From Jutongia huaianensis (lineage in GTDB: Bacteria; Bacillota; Clostridia; Lachnospirales; Lachnospiraceae), in assembly GCF_014384985.1 (NCBI RefSeq), contig NZ_JACRSX010000002.1, forward strand, positions 1 to 64,000: a stretch of DNA of 64,000 bases, given 5' to 3'. The position numbers were made by a program, and so were the translations under genes. Below the pieces are notes generated by a model. The model worked only from the letters and a program-made list of their open reading frames with translations. It ran no database searches and was not told the origin of the DNA. How positions within the stretch are numbered: position 1 is the stretch's first letter; every line of letters begins with the position of its first letter. Positions 23,877-32,968 of this stretch are shown piece after piece.

Positions 23877-24746
23877 ATGTTAGTATCAGCAAAAGAAATG
23901 CTTACAAAAGCAAAAGCAGGTCACTATGCAGTAGGTCAGTTTAATATCAACAATCTGGAGTGGACAAAGTCTATTCTTCAGACAGCACAGGAGCTTGAGT
24001 CACCGGTTATCCTTGGTGTATCTGAGGGTGCTGGAAAGTATATGTGCGGTTACAAGACCATCGTTGGTATGGTAAAAGGAATGATGGAGGAGCTTAACAT
24101 CACAGTTCCTGTAGCACTTCATCTGGATCACGGTTCATTCGAAGGTGCAAAGGCTTGTATCAATGCAGGTTTCTCTTCCATCATGTTTGATGGTTCCAGC
24201 CTTCCGATCGATGAGAACGTACAGAAGACTACAGAGCTTGTAAATGCTTGTAACATCCTTGGCCTTTCTCTTGAGGCAGAGGTTGGTTCTATCGGTGGCG
24301 AGGAAGACGGTGTCATCGGTGCCGGTGAGTGTGCAGATCCTGATGAGTGTAAGAAGGTTGCAGATCTTGGTGTAACAATGCTTGCAGCAGGTATCGGTAA
24401 CATCCATGGCAAATATCCTGAGAACTGGGCTGGTCTTAGTTTCGAGACACTGGATGCGATCCAGGCTAAGACAGGTGATATGCCTCTCGTGCTTCACGGT
24501 GGTACAGGCATTCCTGCAGATATGATCAAGAAAGCAATCTCTCTCGGTGTTGCAAAGATCAATGTAAATACAGAGTGTCAGCTTGCATTCCAGGAAGCTA
24601 CACGTAAGTACATTGAGGAGGGTAAGGACCTTCAAGGTAAGGGCTTTGATCCTCGTAAGCTTCTTGCTCCGGGTGCAGAGGCTATTAAGGCTACTGTTAA
24701 GGAGAAAATGGAGCTTTTCGGATCTGTTGGAAAGGCATTCAACTAA
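23877..24746 (+). CDS. fba: Class II fructose-bisphosphate aldolase
   Basis: A 289-residue zinc-dependent aldolase that splits fructose-1,6-bisphosphate in glycolysis and makes it in gluconeogenesis. Catalytic and zinc residues are visible: Asp84 region HLDHGS with His85, the GNIHGKYP zinc His, the second zinc His in LHGGTGIP, and the phosphate-binding VAKINVNTE. The start has TGGAGG at good spacing. Codon use is biased towards a few codons, as in strongly expressed genes. Transcribed alone between its own promoter and a terminator. Confidence 0.97.
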   Translation: MLVSAKEMLTKAKAGHYAVGQFNINNLEWTKSILQTAQELESPVILGVSEGAGKYMCGYKTIVGMVKGMMEELNITVPVALHLDHGSFEGAKACINAGFSSIMFDGSSLPIDENVQKTTELVNACNILGLSLEAEVGSIGGEEDGVIGAGECADPDECKKVADLGVTMLAAGIGNIHGKYPENWAGLSFETLDAIQAKTGDMPLVLHGGTGIPADMIKKAISLGVAKINVNTECQLAFQEATRKYIEEGKDLQGKGFDPRKLLAPGAEAIKATVKEKMELFGSVGKAFN

Positions 24747-24811
24747 ACCTACAAAGGAATATATGGAGACGGCAGTGGGGAAACGGCATCTGCCGTACAC
24801 AGATATAACAG

Positions 24812-24850
24812 CTTTGCAGCCTGTATTTATGCAGGCTGCAAAGTTGTTTC
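24812..24850 (+). terminator. Terminator after fba
   Basis: CTTTGCAGCCTG (24812-24823) and CAGGCTGCAAAG (24832-24843) form a 12-bp stem with an 8-base loop, followed by TTGTTTCT. It stands only 19 bases before the next start, so it may also attenuate that gene. Confidence 0.75.
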
Positions 24851-24868
24851 TATAATGGAGGATAGAGC

Positions 24869-25327
24869 ATGACCAGAAGAGAGTTTCTGTCAGAGCTGCG
24901 CATGGCATTAGAGGGCAATATTCCGGTACAGGATATTGAGGACAATATCCGCTATTATGATAATTATTTTGCGGAAAGCAGTAAGTCTGAGAGAGAGGTA
25001 TGTGAGGAGCTGGGAGATCCCCGGCTGATCGCAAGAACACTGATTGATTCTTTTACGGCTTCAAAAGGGCCTATGGCAGATTTTTATAAGGAACAGGCGA
25101 GAGATGATTACAGCAGGGAAACCCGGACAGACGGTGTTTATCCGAATGGAGGCTCCGGTGAAAAATGGTATGACAAGATATTCCGTTATACGATGATAAT
25201 TTCTATTGCGATCATTGTGATCGCCGTGCTGATCTTTGTATTGAAGCTTGCTGTAACGGTTGTCATTCCTGTCGTAGTGATCGTTCTAATTATTAAATTC
25301 TTATTAGATTTATTCCGTAGATATTGA
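24869..25327 (+). CDS. DUF1700 family membrane protein
   Basis: A 152-residue protein with an N-terminal helical HAAS/DUF1700 domain (MTRREFLSELRMALEGNIPV, IRYYDNYF, EVCEELGDPRLIARTLID) and two adjacent C-terminal membrane helices (about 105-150, rich in Ile and Val). Members often occur with PadR regulators, in envelope stress or sigma/anti-sigma contexts, and the HAAS domain is thought to bind partner proteins; the exact role is unknown. No PadR gene is beside it here. Start 24869 has TGGAGG upstream. tgt begins about 60 bases downstream. Confidence 0.8.
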   Translation: MTRREFLSELRMALEGNIPVQDIEDNIRYYDNYFAESSKSEREVCEELGDPRLIARTLIDSFTASKGPMADFYKEQARDDYSRETRTDGVYPNGGSGEKWYDKIFRYTMIISIAIIVIAVLIFVLKLAVTVVIPVVVIVLIIKFLLDLFRRY

Positions 25328-25385
25328 CATAAAGGGCGTTCCGGTGCTATTATCGCGGATAGACATATTGGAGGAAATAAAAGGA

Positions 25386-26516
25386 ATGTATAAGGTATTG
25401 TGTAAGGATGGAAGGGCGAAACGTGCCAGACTGGAGACAGTTCACGGGACAGTGGAGACTCCGGTGTTTATGAATGTTGGTACGATCGGTGCCATTAAAG
25501 GAGCGGTTTCTACCAGAGATCTGGAGGAGATAGAGACACAGATTATGCTGTGCAATACCTATCATCTTCATGTAAGACCGGGAGATGATGTGGTTTATGA
25601 TATGGGAGGAATTCGCAAGTTTGCTGTCTGGGATCGTCCGGTGCTGACAGATTCCGGAGGATTTCAGGTTTTCTCTCTGGCGGGGCTTCGCAAGATCAAA
25701 GAGGAAGGTGTATATTTTAACTCTCATATTGACGGTCATCGTATTTTTATGGGACCGGAGGAGAGTATGCAGATACAGTCACATCTTGCTTCCACGATAG
25801 CGATGGCATTTGATGAGTGTCCCCCACATCCTGCTACCAGAAAGTATATGCAGGATTCCGTGGACCGTACTACCAGATGGCTGGAGCGTTGTCAGAAGGA
25901 GATGAAACGTCTGAATGGTCTGGAGGAGACGCTGAATCCTCATCAGCTGTTATTTGGGATCAATCAGGGAGGTACTTTTCAGGATATCAGGATCGAGCAT
26001 GCAAAAAGGATTTCTGAGATGAATCTGGATGGTTATGCGCTGGGTGGTCTTGCAGTGGGTGAAACTCATGCGGAGATGTATGACGTGATCGAGAAGACAA
26101 TAGATTACCTGCCGGAGGACAAGCCGACTTATCTGATGGGAGTCGGAACACCGCAGAATATTCTGGAGTCTGTAGAACGAGGTGTGGATTTCTTTGATTG
26201 TGTATATCCTGCCCGCAATGGAAGACATGGTCATGCTTATACCAACCATGGAAAATTGAATCTCTTTAATGCAAAGTATGAGAGAGATGACCGGCCGTTG
26301 GATGAGGATTGTGGATGTCCGGTATGCCGCCGGTATAGCCGTGCCTATATCCGTCATCTGCTGAAGGCAAAGGAAATGCTGGGACTTCGTTGCATGGTGA
26401 CACATAATCTGTGGTTCTATAACCATTTGATGGAAGAAATTCGGGAGGCAATCGAACAGGGATGCTTCCAGGAATATAAAAAGAAAAAATTAGAAAGTAT
26501 GGAGGAACTAAAATGA
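25386..26516 (+). CDS. tgt: Queuine tRNA-ribosyltransferase (tRNA-guanine transglycosylase)
   Basis: A 376-residue TIM-barrel enzyme that swaps guanine 34 for preQ1 in tRNAs with GUN anticodons. Catalytic Asp residues lie in LTDSGGFQVFSL and VDFFDCVYPARNGRHGHA, and the zinc site is formed by the Cys residues of DCGCPVCRRY plus a downstream His. The start is the ATG at 25386 (MYKVLCKDGRAKRARL, the usual N-terminus) with TTGGAGG upstream, not the longer frame beginning at 25344. Its stop overlaps the yajC start by four bases. The tgt-yajC(-secDF) neighbourhood is widely conserved. Confidence 0.96.
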   Translation: MYKVLCKDGRAKRARLETVHGTVETPVFMNVGTIGAIKGAVSTRDLEEIETQIMLCNTYHLHVRPGDDVVYDMGGIRKFAVWDRPVLTDSGGFQVFSLAGLRKIKEEGVYFNSHIDGHRIFMGPEESMQIQSHLASTIAMAFDECPPHPATRKYMQDSVDRTTRWLERCQKEMKRLNGLEETLNPHQLLFGINQGGTFQDIRIEHAKRISEMNLDGYALGGLAVGETHAEMYDVIEKTIDYLPEDKPTYLMGVGTPQNILESVERGVDFFDCVYPARNGRHGHAYTNHGKLNLFNAKYERDDRPLDEDCGCPVCRRYSRAYIRHLLKAKEMLGLRCMVTHNLWFYNHLMEEIREAIEQGCFQEYKKKKLESMEELK

Positions 26517-26845
26517 ATGCAATAAGTGTATTGGCATCAGCAAACGGACAGGCTTCTACAACACAGGGAATTCTCAGTATGGTAGTGATCTATGCGGCTA
26601 TCATTGGTATTTTCTGGTTTTTTGCAATCCGTCCACAGAAGAAGCAGCAGAAGGAGCATGACACACTTCTTACTACATTGGAGGTGGGAGACAGTGTTCT
26701 TACTACCAGCGGATTTTTTGGTGTTGTGATCGATATCATGGATGAGGTTGTTATCGTAGAGTTTGGTAATAACAAGAATTGCCGTATTCCGATGAAAAAG
26801 GAAAACATCGTAGAGATTGATAAGCAGGGCAATGAAAATAAATAA
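26513..26845 (+). CDS. yajC: Preprotein translocase subunit YajC
   Basis: A 110-residue small accessory subunit of the Sec translocon that associates with SecDF. One N-terminal membrane helix (MVVIYAAIIGIFWFFAI) is followed by the hallmark RPQKKQQKEHDTLL and a small soluble domain (LEVGDSVLTTSGFFGVV). Starts inside the tgt stop (ATGA), so translation is coupled. secDF itself lies about 2.7 kb downstream, separated by three unrelated genes. A terminator follows. Confidence 0.95.
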   Translation: MNAISVLASANGQASTTQGILSMVVIYAAIIGIFWFFAIRPQKKQQKEHDTLLTTLEVGDSVLTTSGFFGVVIDIMDEVVIVEFGNNKNCRIPMKKENIVEIDKQGNENK

Positions 26846-26873
26846 TGGAATTTAATTGCTGATATGATCATAA

Positions 26874-26905
26874 AACGTCTGAAGAAGTTTTCTTCAGACG
26901 TTTTT
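26874..26905 (+). terminator. Terminator after tgt-yajC
   Basis: AACGTCTGAAGA (26874-26885) and TCTTCAGACGTT (26891-26902), 5-base loop, followed by TTT. Confidence 0.85.
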
Positions 26906-26971
26906 ATTTTCAGAAAATATTTTTTTATTTGTTTCAGAGCATTATTTGTTAGGAAAAAGTGTGCGCGTATG

Positions 26972-27835
26972 TCAGGATAAATGGTAGTCCACGGCTGCAG
27001 CGAGATTTTCCAGATATTCGTAAGGAACGGCCAGCGTTCCGCGACCGGTACCGATATCGATCGCCGGTTTATTGGCTCCGTGAAAGTCTGAGCCGCCGCT
27101 TGGCAGCAGGTCAAAACGGGAAGCAAGCTGGCTGGCGTAGTATTCATCCTGCACGGTATGGTTTGAATATTTCACCTCGATTCCCATAAGTCCGGCATCT
27201 TTAAGCCGGGCGATCAATGTCTCCAGTTCTTTTTGAGGTAATTTGTAATGAAGGGGGTGTGCCAGGATCGGAACACCACCGGCTTTTCGGATGATCTCGA
27301 TACCGTCCTCCGGCTGTATATATTCCCGTGGGATAAAGTAGGGACATCCGGGATCGAGATATTTTTTGAAGGCTTCATTTGGAATCTTTACGATCTGATG
27401 CTCCACAAGATATCTGGCAAAGTGCGCTCTGGTGATCACAGCATTCGGATTTCCCAGGGTAAGCTCCTCGTAGGTGACGGGGATGCCGTTGGCGTTGAAG
27501 CGGCGTATCATTTCTTCGTTGCGTTCCAGACGGCGCCGGATCAGAAGCTGTGTCATATCCTGAAAGGATTTGTTGCGGTGATCAACAAAAAGTCCCACGA
27601 TATGGATATCTTGTTTTTTGTATGCAACGGAAAGTTCTGTGCCGGGAATCACCTGGATCGGCAGGGAGAATGCGGAGGCGGTGTTCATGGCTTCCTCCAC
27701 GCCGGATACGGTGTCGTGGTCAGTTAATGCCATAGCACGAAGTCCTTTCTGTGCGGCAAGCCGGACGACTTCAGTGGGGGTGCAGGTGCCATCGGAAGCA
27801 TTTGAATGTGTATGCAGATCAATATAATTCGTCAT
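26972..27835 (-). CDS. PHP-domain phosphoesterase (RNase AM / TrpH-like)
   Basis: A 287-residue metal-dependent phosphoesterase of the PHP family. Metal ligands are seen in IDLHTHSNASDGT, LTDHDTVSG, PGTELS, AHPLHY and GGSDFHG. The closest characterised relatives hydrolyse 3',5'-nucleoside bisphosphates and trim short 5' RNA ends (E. coli YciV/TrpH); the substrate here is inferred. The start at 27835 (MTNYIDLHTHS) has GGAGGG upstream and is preferred over a longer frame starting at 27877. Divergent from the TIGR04086 gene. Confidence 0.88.
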   Translation of the reverse strand: MTNYIDLHTHSNASDGTCTPTEVVRLAAQKGLRAMALTDHDTVSGVEEAMNTASAFSLPIQVIPGTELSVAYKKQDIHIVGLFVDHRNKSFQDMTQLLIRRRLERNEEMIRRFNANGIPVTYEELTLGNPNAVITRAHFARYLVEHQIVKIPNEAFKKYLDPGCPYFIPREYIQPEDGIEIIRKAGGVPILAHPLHYKLPQKELETLIARLKDAGLMGIEVKYSNHTVQDEYYASQLASRFDLLPSGGSDFHGANKPAIDIGTGRGTLAVPYEYLENLAAAVDYHLS

Positions 27836-27925
27836 AGAAATCCCTCCTGATATTTGTTCTGCTGAATAGTTTACCACAAATGAACATACAATAGATAATA
27901 AAATGTGATTTTCAGGAGAAGAAGA

Positions 27926-28306
27926 ATGAAAAGTAAAAATGTAATCGGTTTTTTTTCAGTATTAATGGGAATGCTGGTGATCTCTGCGTTGATTCTGGCA
28001 GTTGTTTCAGCATTTATGCTGAATGGACATATGAATTTCGGGTTTGTCGGCGGAGGAGTGATCGCAGCATATGTAATTTCCTCCATGGTGGGAGGCTTTT
28101 GCATTGGACAGATCAAAGGAAAACAGAAATTCCTCTGGGGTGCATTGATGGGGGCGGGGTATTTCCTGGTGCTTTTACTGGTGGGGAATGTTGTTTATCA
28201 TCAGGGACCCGCAATGAATTTTCAGACAGTCAGCAGCGGGATCATCTGTGTGGTTTCGGGGATGATCGGTGGAATGCTTGCCCCGGCAGATCAGGAAAAA
28301 AGCTAA
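27926..28306 (+). CDS. TIGR04086 family membrane protein
   Basis: A 126-residue protein with four predicted membrane helices (IGFFSVLMGMLVISALILAV; GGGVIAAYVISSMVGGFCIG; FLWGALMGAGYFLVLLLVG; SSGIICVVSGMIGGMLAP). The Gly-rich helices and small size match the TIGR04086 family found in Lachnospiraceae and other Firmicutes, often near yajC/secDF. Function unknown. Start 27926 has AGGAG upstream. Confidence 0.75.
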   Translation: MKSKNVIGFFSVLMGMLVISALILAVVSAFMLNGHMNFGFVGGGVIAAYVISSMVGGFCIGQIKGKQKFLWGALMGAGYFLVLLLVGNVVYHQGPAMNFQTVSSGIICVVSGMIGGMLAPADQEKS

Positions 28307-28462
28307 AAGTTATCAGATAGTTAACAGTTATTTAATACAAAAGTAAACATTGTGTGATGATAAAAATAATAGTTGTGTTATGATAGTCCGTGTGCAAAAA
28401 AGAGGGGATAAAGATGCTCGTGAAATGCACAAGTGAATGAAGGAAGAAAAGGTGAGTAGAAG

Positions 28463-29347
28463 ATGAGCAGAGGAAATAAGGGGAAAGACAGAAAAGAACA
28501 GGGGGATTCCCGTTCAATATGGATCATGATTAGTGCGGCTGTGGTACTTGGTATTGTTATCATAGCAATGGCAGTACAGCTTGTGCGGCTGAACCGTCAG
28601 GGGGAGCAGAATAAATCACAGATAAAAACAGAGGCCTCTGTGGATCAGAAAAAGAAAAATACAAAAGAGGCAGAGAAACCTGCCGGTACAAAAGAACCGG
28701 AAGAAGAAAAGGTCCGGGTAGAGCATATCCGCAAAGATCTGGATCCGGAGAAACCGATGGTTGCCCTGACTTTTGATGACGGTCCTTATGACCGTGTGAC
28801 TAACCGCATTGTAAAGGTTTTGGCAAAGCATGATTCCAGAGCTACGTTTTTTGTAGTTGGAAATCGTGTAGAACGGTATGCGGATACGATGAAAAATGCT
28901 TATAATAAGGGCAATCAGATTGCGACACATACCTTTGATCACGGAGATCTCAGCAAAATGAAAAAGAAACAGATACGCCGTGAATTAAAAAGAGCATTCC
29001 GTGTTATGAAAAAGATCAACGGGGAGAATCCAACGATGTTGCGCCCGCCATATGGCAATGTCAATGATAAGATGCGTCAGACGATCCGGATTCCGATGAT
29101 CTACTGGAATGTGGATACTGAAGACTGGGCCAGCAGAAATAAAGACAAAATATTGAGCCGCTGTAAGAGCATCAAGGATGGGGATATTGTTCTGATGCAT
29201 GACCTGTATCCAAGTACGGCTGCGGCAGTGGAGAAGCTAGTGCCGAAGCTGCGCAAAAAAGGCTTTCAGCTTGTGACAGTCGAGGAATTATTCTACTATA
29301 AAGGCATTGATGCCAAGGGCGGAAAGGTTTATTTCAACGGCCGGTGA
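28463..29347 (+). CDS. Membrane-anchored polysaccharide deacetylase (CE4, PgdA-like)
   Basis: A 294-residue enzyme with a cytoplasmic basic N-terminus, one membrane helix (about 20-42), a charged Lys/Glu linker (45-95) and an extracellular NodB/CE4 domain. All five catalytic motifs are present: TFDDGP (103-108, catalytic base and metal Asp), His156 and His160 in THTFDH, LRPPYG, VDTEDW and IVLMHD. It most likely removes acetyl groups from peptidoglycan N-acetylglucosamine, which confers lysozyme resistance; other polysaccharides are possible. Start has GGTGAGTAG upstream. Single gene. Confidence 0.92.
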   Translation: MSRGNKGKDRKEQGDSRSIWIMISAAVVLGIVIIAMAVQLVRLNRQGEQNKSQIKTEASVDQKKKNTKEAEKPAGTKEPEEEKVRVEHIRKDLDPEKPMVALTFDDGPYDRVTNRIVKVLAKHDSRATFFVVGNRVERYADTMKNAYNKGNQIATHTFDHGDLSKMKKKQIRRELKRAFRVMKKINGENPTMLRPPYGNVNDKMRQTIRIPMIYWNVDTEDWASRNKDKILSRCKSIKDGDIVLMHDLYPSTAAAVEKLVPKLRKKGFQLVTVEELFYYKGIDAKGGKVYFNGR

Positions 29348-29365
29348 AATAACTCCCGAAAAGGC

Positions 29366-29402
29366 TTGAGGAAATAGGGGTTGAGGAAATGCTTGAGGAA
29401 AT
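29366..29402. repeat. Three short direct repeats of TTGAGGAAAT
   Basis: TTGAGGAAAT occurs at 29366-29375, 29381-29390 and 29393-29402, with spacers of 5 and 2 bases. It lies just after the deacetylase stop and before the secDF promoter. It could be a binding site array or slipped-strand expansion. Confidence 0.5.
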
Positions 29403-29414
29403 ATAAGGAATCGC

Positions 29415-29444
29415 TTGCCAATCTTTCATTGACTATGCTATAAT
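29415..29444 (+). promoter_or_regulatory. secDF promoter
   Basis: TTGCCA (29415-29420), 18 bases, TATAAT (29439-29444). About 90 bases upstream of the start codon. Confidence 0.6.
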
Positions 29445-29532
29445 AATCTTTAACGTGGTTTTTTATGCGTGTACGGAACGAAAAGCATAAGAATATCTGC
29501 GAAAAAGAGTTATTTAAAGGAGATATGTAGCA

Positions 29533-31740
29533 ATGAAGAACAAAAGGAAAGGATTGCTTACTATAATCGTGATTATAGCAGCAATTGCATTTTGTGGTTA
29601 CACGACTCTGGTTGGACTGGGGGCTGCCCATAAGGGAAGTGCGCAGAACATCAGATTAGGACTGGACCTGGCCGGTGGTGTCAGTATCACGTATGAGGCA
29701 GTCAAGGATAATCCTACAGACACAGAGATGAAGGATACGATCCAGAAGATGCAGCAGCGTGCCGAGGTATACAGTACGGAGTCCTCTGTTGTACAGCAGG
29801 GAGACAAGCGTATTGAGGTAGATATTCCGGGTGTCGCTGATGCGGAGGAAGTGTTGAAGAGTCTTGGTAAAGAGGGTTCTCTTGATTTCGTAGCGGAGGA
29901 TGATGTAACGGTTAAGAAGGACGGTACCGTTACATATGACAAGAGCAAGGTCATTTGTTCCGGTTCTGAGGTAAAGAATGCTGAAGCTAATACGATTCAG
30001 AATGAGACGACAAAAAATAAAGAGAATGTCGTTGATATTACCTTCAACAAAAAGGGAACGAAGAAATTTGGCGCAGCCACTCAGGCAGCAGCCCCATCAA
30101 AGAAGAGAATTTATATTATCTATGATGGCAAGGAGCTTTCTTCTCCGGCAGTTCAGAGTGAGATTCTCAATGGTAAGGCACAGATTTCCGGAAGCTTTAA
30201 GACATTTGCTGATGCAGAGGAGCTGGCAGCAGGTATCCGTATCGGTGCACTTCCTTTGGAGCTGAAGGAGGCACAGTCTCAGGTTGTTGGTGCCCAGCTT
30301 GGTCTGGATGCGATTAAGACAAGTCTTATGGCAGGTGCGATCGGATTTGGTCTGGTGGTACTTTTCATGGTAGTATTTTACAGACTTCCCGGTCTGGCAG
30401 CATCTATCGCACTGTTATTCTATTTGGTGCTGATGCTTGTTGTATTAAATGGCTTAAATGTTACCCTGACACTTCCTGGTGTTGCCGGTATCATTTTGAA
30501 TATTGGTATGGCGGTGGATGCGAATGTTATCATATTCACCCGTATCAAGGAGGAGCTTGCAAAGGGCAAATCTGTACAGACGAGTATTAAGCTCGGTTTT
30601 GACAAGGCATTGTCTGCTATCGTAGATGGTAACATAACAACCCTGATCGCAGCATTTGTGCTTTATCTGAAGGGCTCCGGTACGATCAAAGGATTTGCTA
30701 CGACATTGGCGATCGGTATTATCTTGTCTATGTTTACGGCTCTTGTTATTACAAAGCTTCTTCTTCAGGCAATGTATGTTCTTGGTATTGATGATGTGAA
30801 ATACTTTGGTGTTGAGGGTGCAAGAAAGCGTATCCCATTTGTTGCCAACAGAATGAAATTCTTTGTAATTTCCGGCGTGCTGATCCTGGCATGTGTCGTT
30901 ATGCTTGTTGTCAACAAGACAGGAAGAATCGGTTATATCCTGAATTATGGTCTTGATTTCCTGGGTGGTACCACTTACAATGTTACTTTTGACAGTGGAG
31001 AGAAGATTGATGATGATCTGAAGAAGCAGGTAGAGAGTATCTTCAGTAAGACGAGTGGATCAAATGATGTTATTATTTCTGATGTAGCAGGAAGCAACAC
31101 TCTGTCCGTTAAGACGGTAGAGCTTTCAGATGATCAGAGAGCAGAGCTGACCAATCAGTTAGTAGATAAGTTTAAGGTACAGGAAAAGAATATCCAGTAC
31201 GATAGCATCAGTGCAGCGGTATCGGATGAGATGAAAACGAATGCGATTGTATCCGTGATCATTGCAGCAATCTGTATGCTGATTTATATCTGGTTCCGGT
31301 TCAAGGATGTAATCTTTGCAAGCAGTGCCGTGTTAGCATTGCTTCACGACTGTGCGATCGTGCTGCTGGTATATGCAGCTTCCAAGATTTCCGTTGGTAA
31401 TACATTCATCGCATGTATGCTTACTATTGTAGGTTACTCTATCAACGCAACTATCGTTATCTTTGACCGTATCCGTGAGAACCTGAACGGACGTAAGGAT
31501 TCCTCTGTTCTGGATCAGATCGTAGATGACAGTATCACACAGACATTGACCAGAAGTATCAATACTTCGATCACCACGTTCATCATGGTATTTATGCTGG
31601 CGATTCTCGGCGTAGATTCCGTAAAGGATTTTGCAATCCCTCTGATGGCAGGTATCATTTGTGGTGCATACTCTTCTGTATGTATTACAGGTACTCTGTG
31701 GTATACAATGAAAAGAAAGCTTGGCAAAAAGAACGCCTAA
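29533..31740 (+). CDS. secDF: Fused protein translocase subunit SecDF
   Basis: A 735-residue RND-family membrane protein combining SecD (about 1-415) and SecF (about 430-735). It uses the proton-motive force to help pull secreted proteins through SecYEG. Seen are the SecD N-terminal GLDLAGGVSITYE, the periplasmic-type P1 domain, GVAGIILNIGMAVDANVIIFTRIKEEL in the SecD membrane part, then the SecF start NYGLDFLGGTTYNV and its TIVGYSINATIVIFDRIRENL helix. Twelve helices in total. Fusion of the two halves is common in Firmicutes. Start 29533 follows AAAGGAG. Codon use is strongly biased, consistent with high expression. Confidence 0.96.
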   Translation: MKNKRKGLLTIIVIIAAIAFCGYTTLVGLGAAHKGSAQNIRLGLDLAGGVSITYEAVKDNPTDTEMKDTIQKMQQRAEVYSTESSVVQQGDKRIEVDIPGVADAEEVLKSLGKEGSLDFVAEDDVTVKKDGTVTYDKSKVICSGSEVKNAEANTIQNETTKNKENVVDITFNKKGTKKFGAATQAAAPSKKRIYIIYDGKELSSPAVQSEILNGKAQISGSFKTFADAEELAAGIRIGALPLELKEAQSQVVGAQLGLDAIKTSLMAGAIGFGLVVLFMVVFYRLPGLAASIALLFYLVLMLVVLNGLNVTLTLPGVAGIILNIGMAVDANVIIFTRIKEELAKGKSVQTSIKLGFDKALSAIVDGNITTLIAAFVLYLKGSGTIKGFATTLAIGIILSMFTALVITKLLLQAMYVLGIDDVKYFGVEGARKRIPFVANRMKFFVISGVLILACVVMLVVNKTGRIGYILNYGLDFLGGTTYNVTFDSGEKIDDDLKKQVESIFSKTSGSNDVIISDVAGSNTLSVKTVELSDDQRAELTNQLVDKFKVQEKNIQYDSISAAVSDEMKTNAIVSVIIAAICMLIYIWFRFKDVIFASSAVLALLHDCAIVLLVYAASKISVGNTFIACMLTIVGYSINATIVIFDRIRENLNGRKDSSVLDQIVDDSITQTLTRSINTSITTFIMVFMLAILGVDSVKDFAIPLMAGIICGAYSSVCITGTLWYTMKRKLGKKNA

Positions 31741-31777
31741 AGGTGTTTATCCAATGCCAAAGAATATCGGATAGAAA

Positions 31778-31811
31778 TTAAAAGGTGTCACATAATTGTG
31801 ACACCTTTTAA
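31778..31811. terminator. Bidirectional terminator between secDF and prmA
   Basis: TTAAAAGGTGTCACA (31778-31792) and TGTGACACCTTTTAA (31797-31811), a 15-bp perfect stem with a 4-base loop. Works for both converging genes. Confidence 0.9.
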
Positions 31812-31814
31812 GCT

Positions 31815-32849
31815 TTATGGTTTTGCTACAAAGGAGATCCATTCTCCCAGTGTGTTTTCCTCAATGATCGTGAAATGATTATCCGTCAGTGCTTTACGGA
31901 CATCATCGCCGCGGCTGGTGAGAATGCCGGAGGAGATAAATACACCGTCCGGCTTGAGGAATGGACGGATCATACCGGCAAGAGGGATGATCACATCGGC
32001 AAGGATATTTGCCACAACAACATCAAAAGGTTCCGGACAAGCTGCCTTGATCGAGGCGCTGTCCTCCAGAATGTTGCCGTGAATGGCACGGATGCGGTCG
32101 CCTGCAATATGATTCCGCTCTGCGTTTTCCAGTGTGCCGGTAACGGCAGAAGGATCAATGTCCAGACAAAATGCACTTTTCGCACCGTAGAGGAGTGCTG
32201 CAATCGCCAGAATGCCGCTGCCGCAGCCGGCGTCCAGTATGGTTGTTTCCGGGGAAATGTATTTCTTCAGAGAAGTCATACAGAGCCGCGTGGTTTCATG
32301 GGTGCCGGTTCCGAAGGCAGAGCCCGGTTCGATCAGAAGGAGAGTATCCTTTGCAGTGGCAATATCCGGATGCGCTTCCCAGACGGGAGTGACGATCAGA
32401 TCATCGGATACCCGGAACGGATGAAAGCTGTCTTTCCATTTATCCTTCCAAAGGGAATCATCCTGAACAGAATAGGATATCTTTGGATCGGCAAAGGGAA
32501 AAAATTGCTGCATTTCCATGATACGCTGGCGGAGAGTCTGAATCAGCTCCTCGGGACTGCGCACCTCCGGTGCCGGAGTAAAATCTGCATCCCGCAGAGA
32601 AGAGCCGGTGCTGTAAAATTCCCGTTCCTGTGGCTTATTTTCTCCTTCGGTGTAGAAGGTCAGGACAGATTTACCGTCATCCGGTCCCAGGTCTGCCGGG
32701 ATATCCGTGTACATTTGTTTTTCTTCCTCCGGAGTCAGGGGAACATGGTCGGAAATTTCAAATCCCTGTATGCCTAATTCGCAAAGAAGTTCACCGATGA
32801 TCTCTGCAGCATCTGTGGTTGTATATACTTTATATTGAATCCATTTCAT
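31815..32849 (-). CDS. prmA: Ribosomal protein L11 methyltransferase
   Basis: A 344-residue SAM-dependent methyltransferase that methylates ribosomal protein L11. N-terminal substrate-recognition domain (MKWIQYKVYTTTDAAEIIGE, GIQGFEISD) and C-terminal Rossmann domain with AFGTGTHETTRLC, LDAGCGSGILAIAA, CLDIDPSAV and VVANILADVI. About 30 residues longer than typical, due to an insert around residues 50-100. Start 32849 follows AAAGGAATGG. Convergent with secDF, divergent from recJ. Confidence 0.94.
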   Translation of the reverse strand: MKWIQYKVYTTTDAAEIIGELLCELGIQGFEISDHVPLTPEEEKQMYTDIPADLGPDDGKSVLTFYTEGENKPQEREFYSTGSSLRDADFTPAPEVRSPEELIQTLRQRIMEMQQFFPFADPKISYSVQDDSLWKDKWKDSFHPFRVSDDLIVTPVWEAHPDIATAKDTLLLIEPGSAFGTGTHETTRLCMTSLKKYISPETTILDAGCGSGILAIAALLYGAKSAFCLDIDPSAVTGTLENAERNHIAGDRIRAIHGNILEDSASIKAACPEPFDVVVANILADVIIPLAGMIRPFLKPDGVFISSGILTSRGDDVRKALTDNHFTIIEENTLGEWISFVAKP

Positions 32850-32968
32850 TTATATTTCCATTCCTTTCTCACGTTATTTTCCGCTGTCATCACGAATTTG
32901 TACGCTGTCTTTACAGCAATAGTTAATTGTGATAAATTCATTATAACAAAGTGAAGGATGTTATACAA

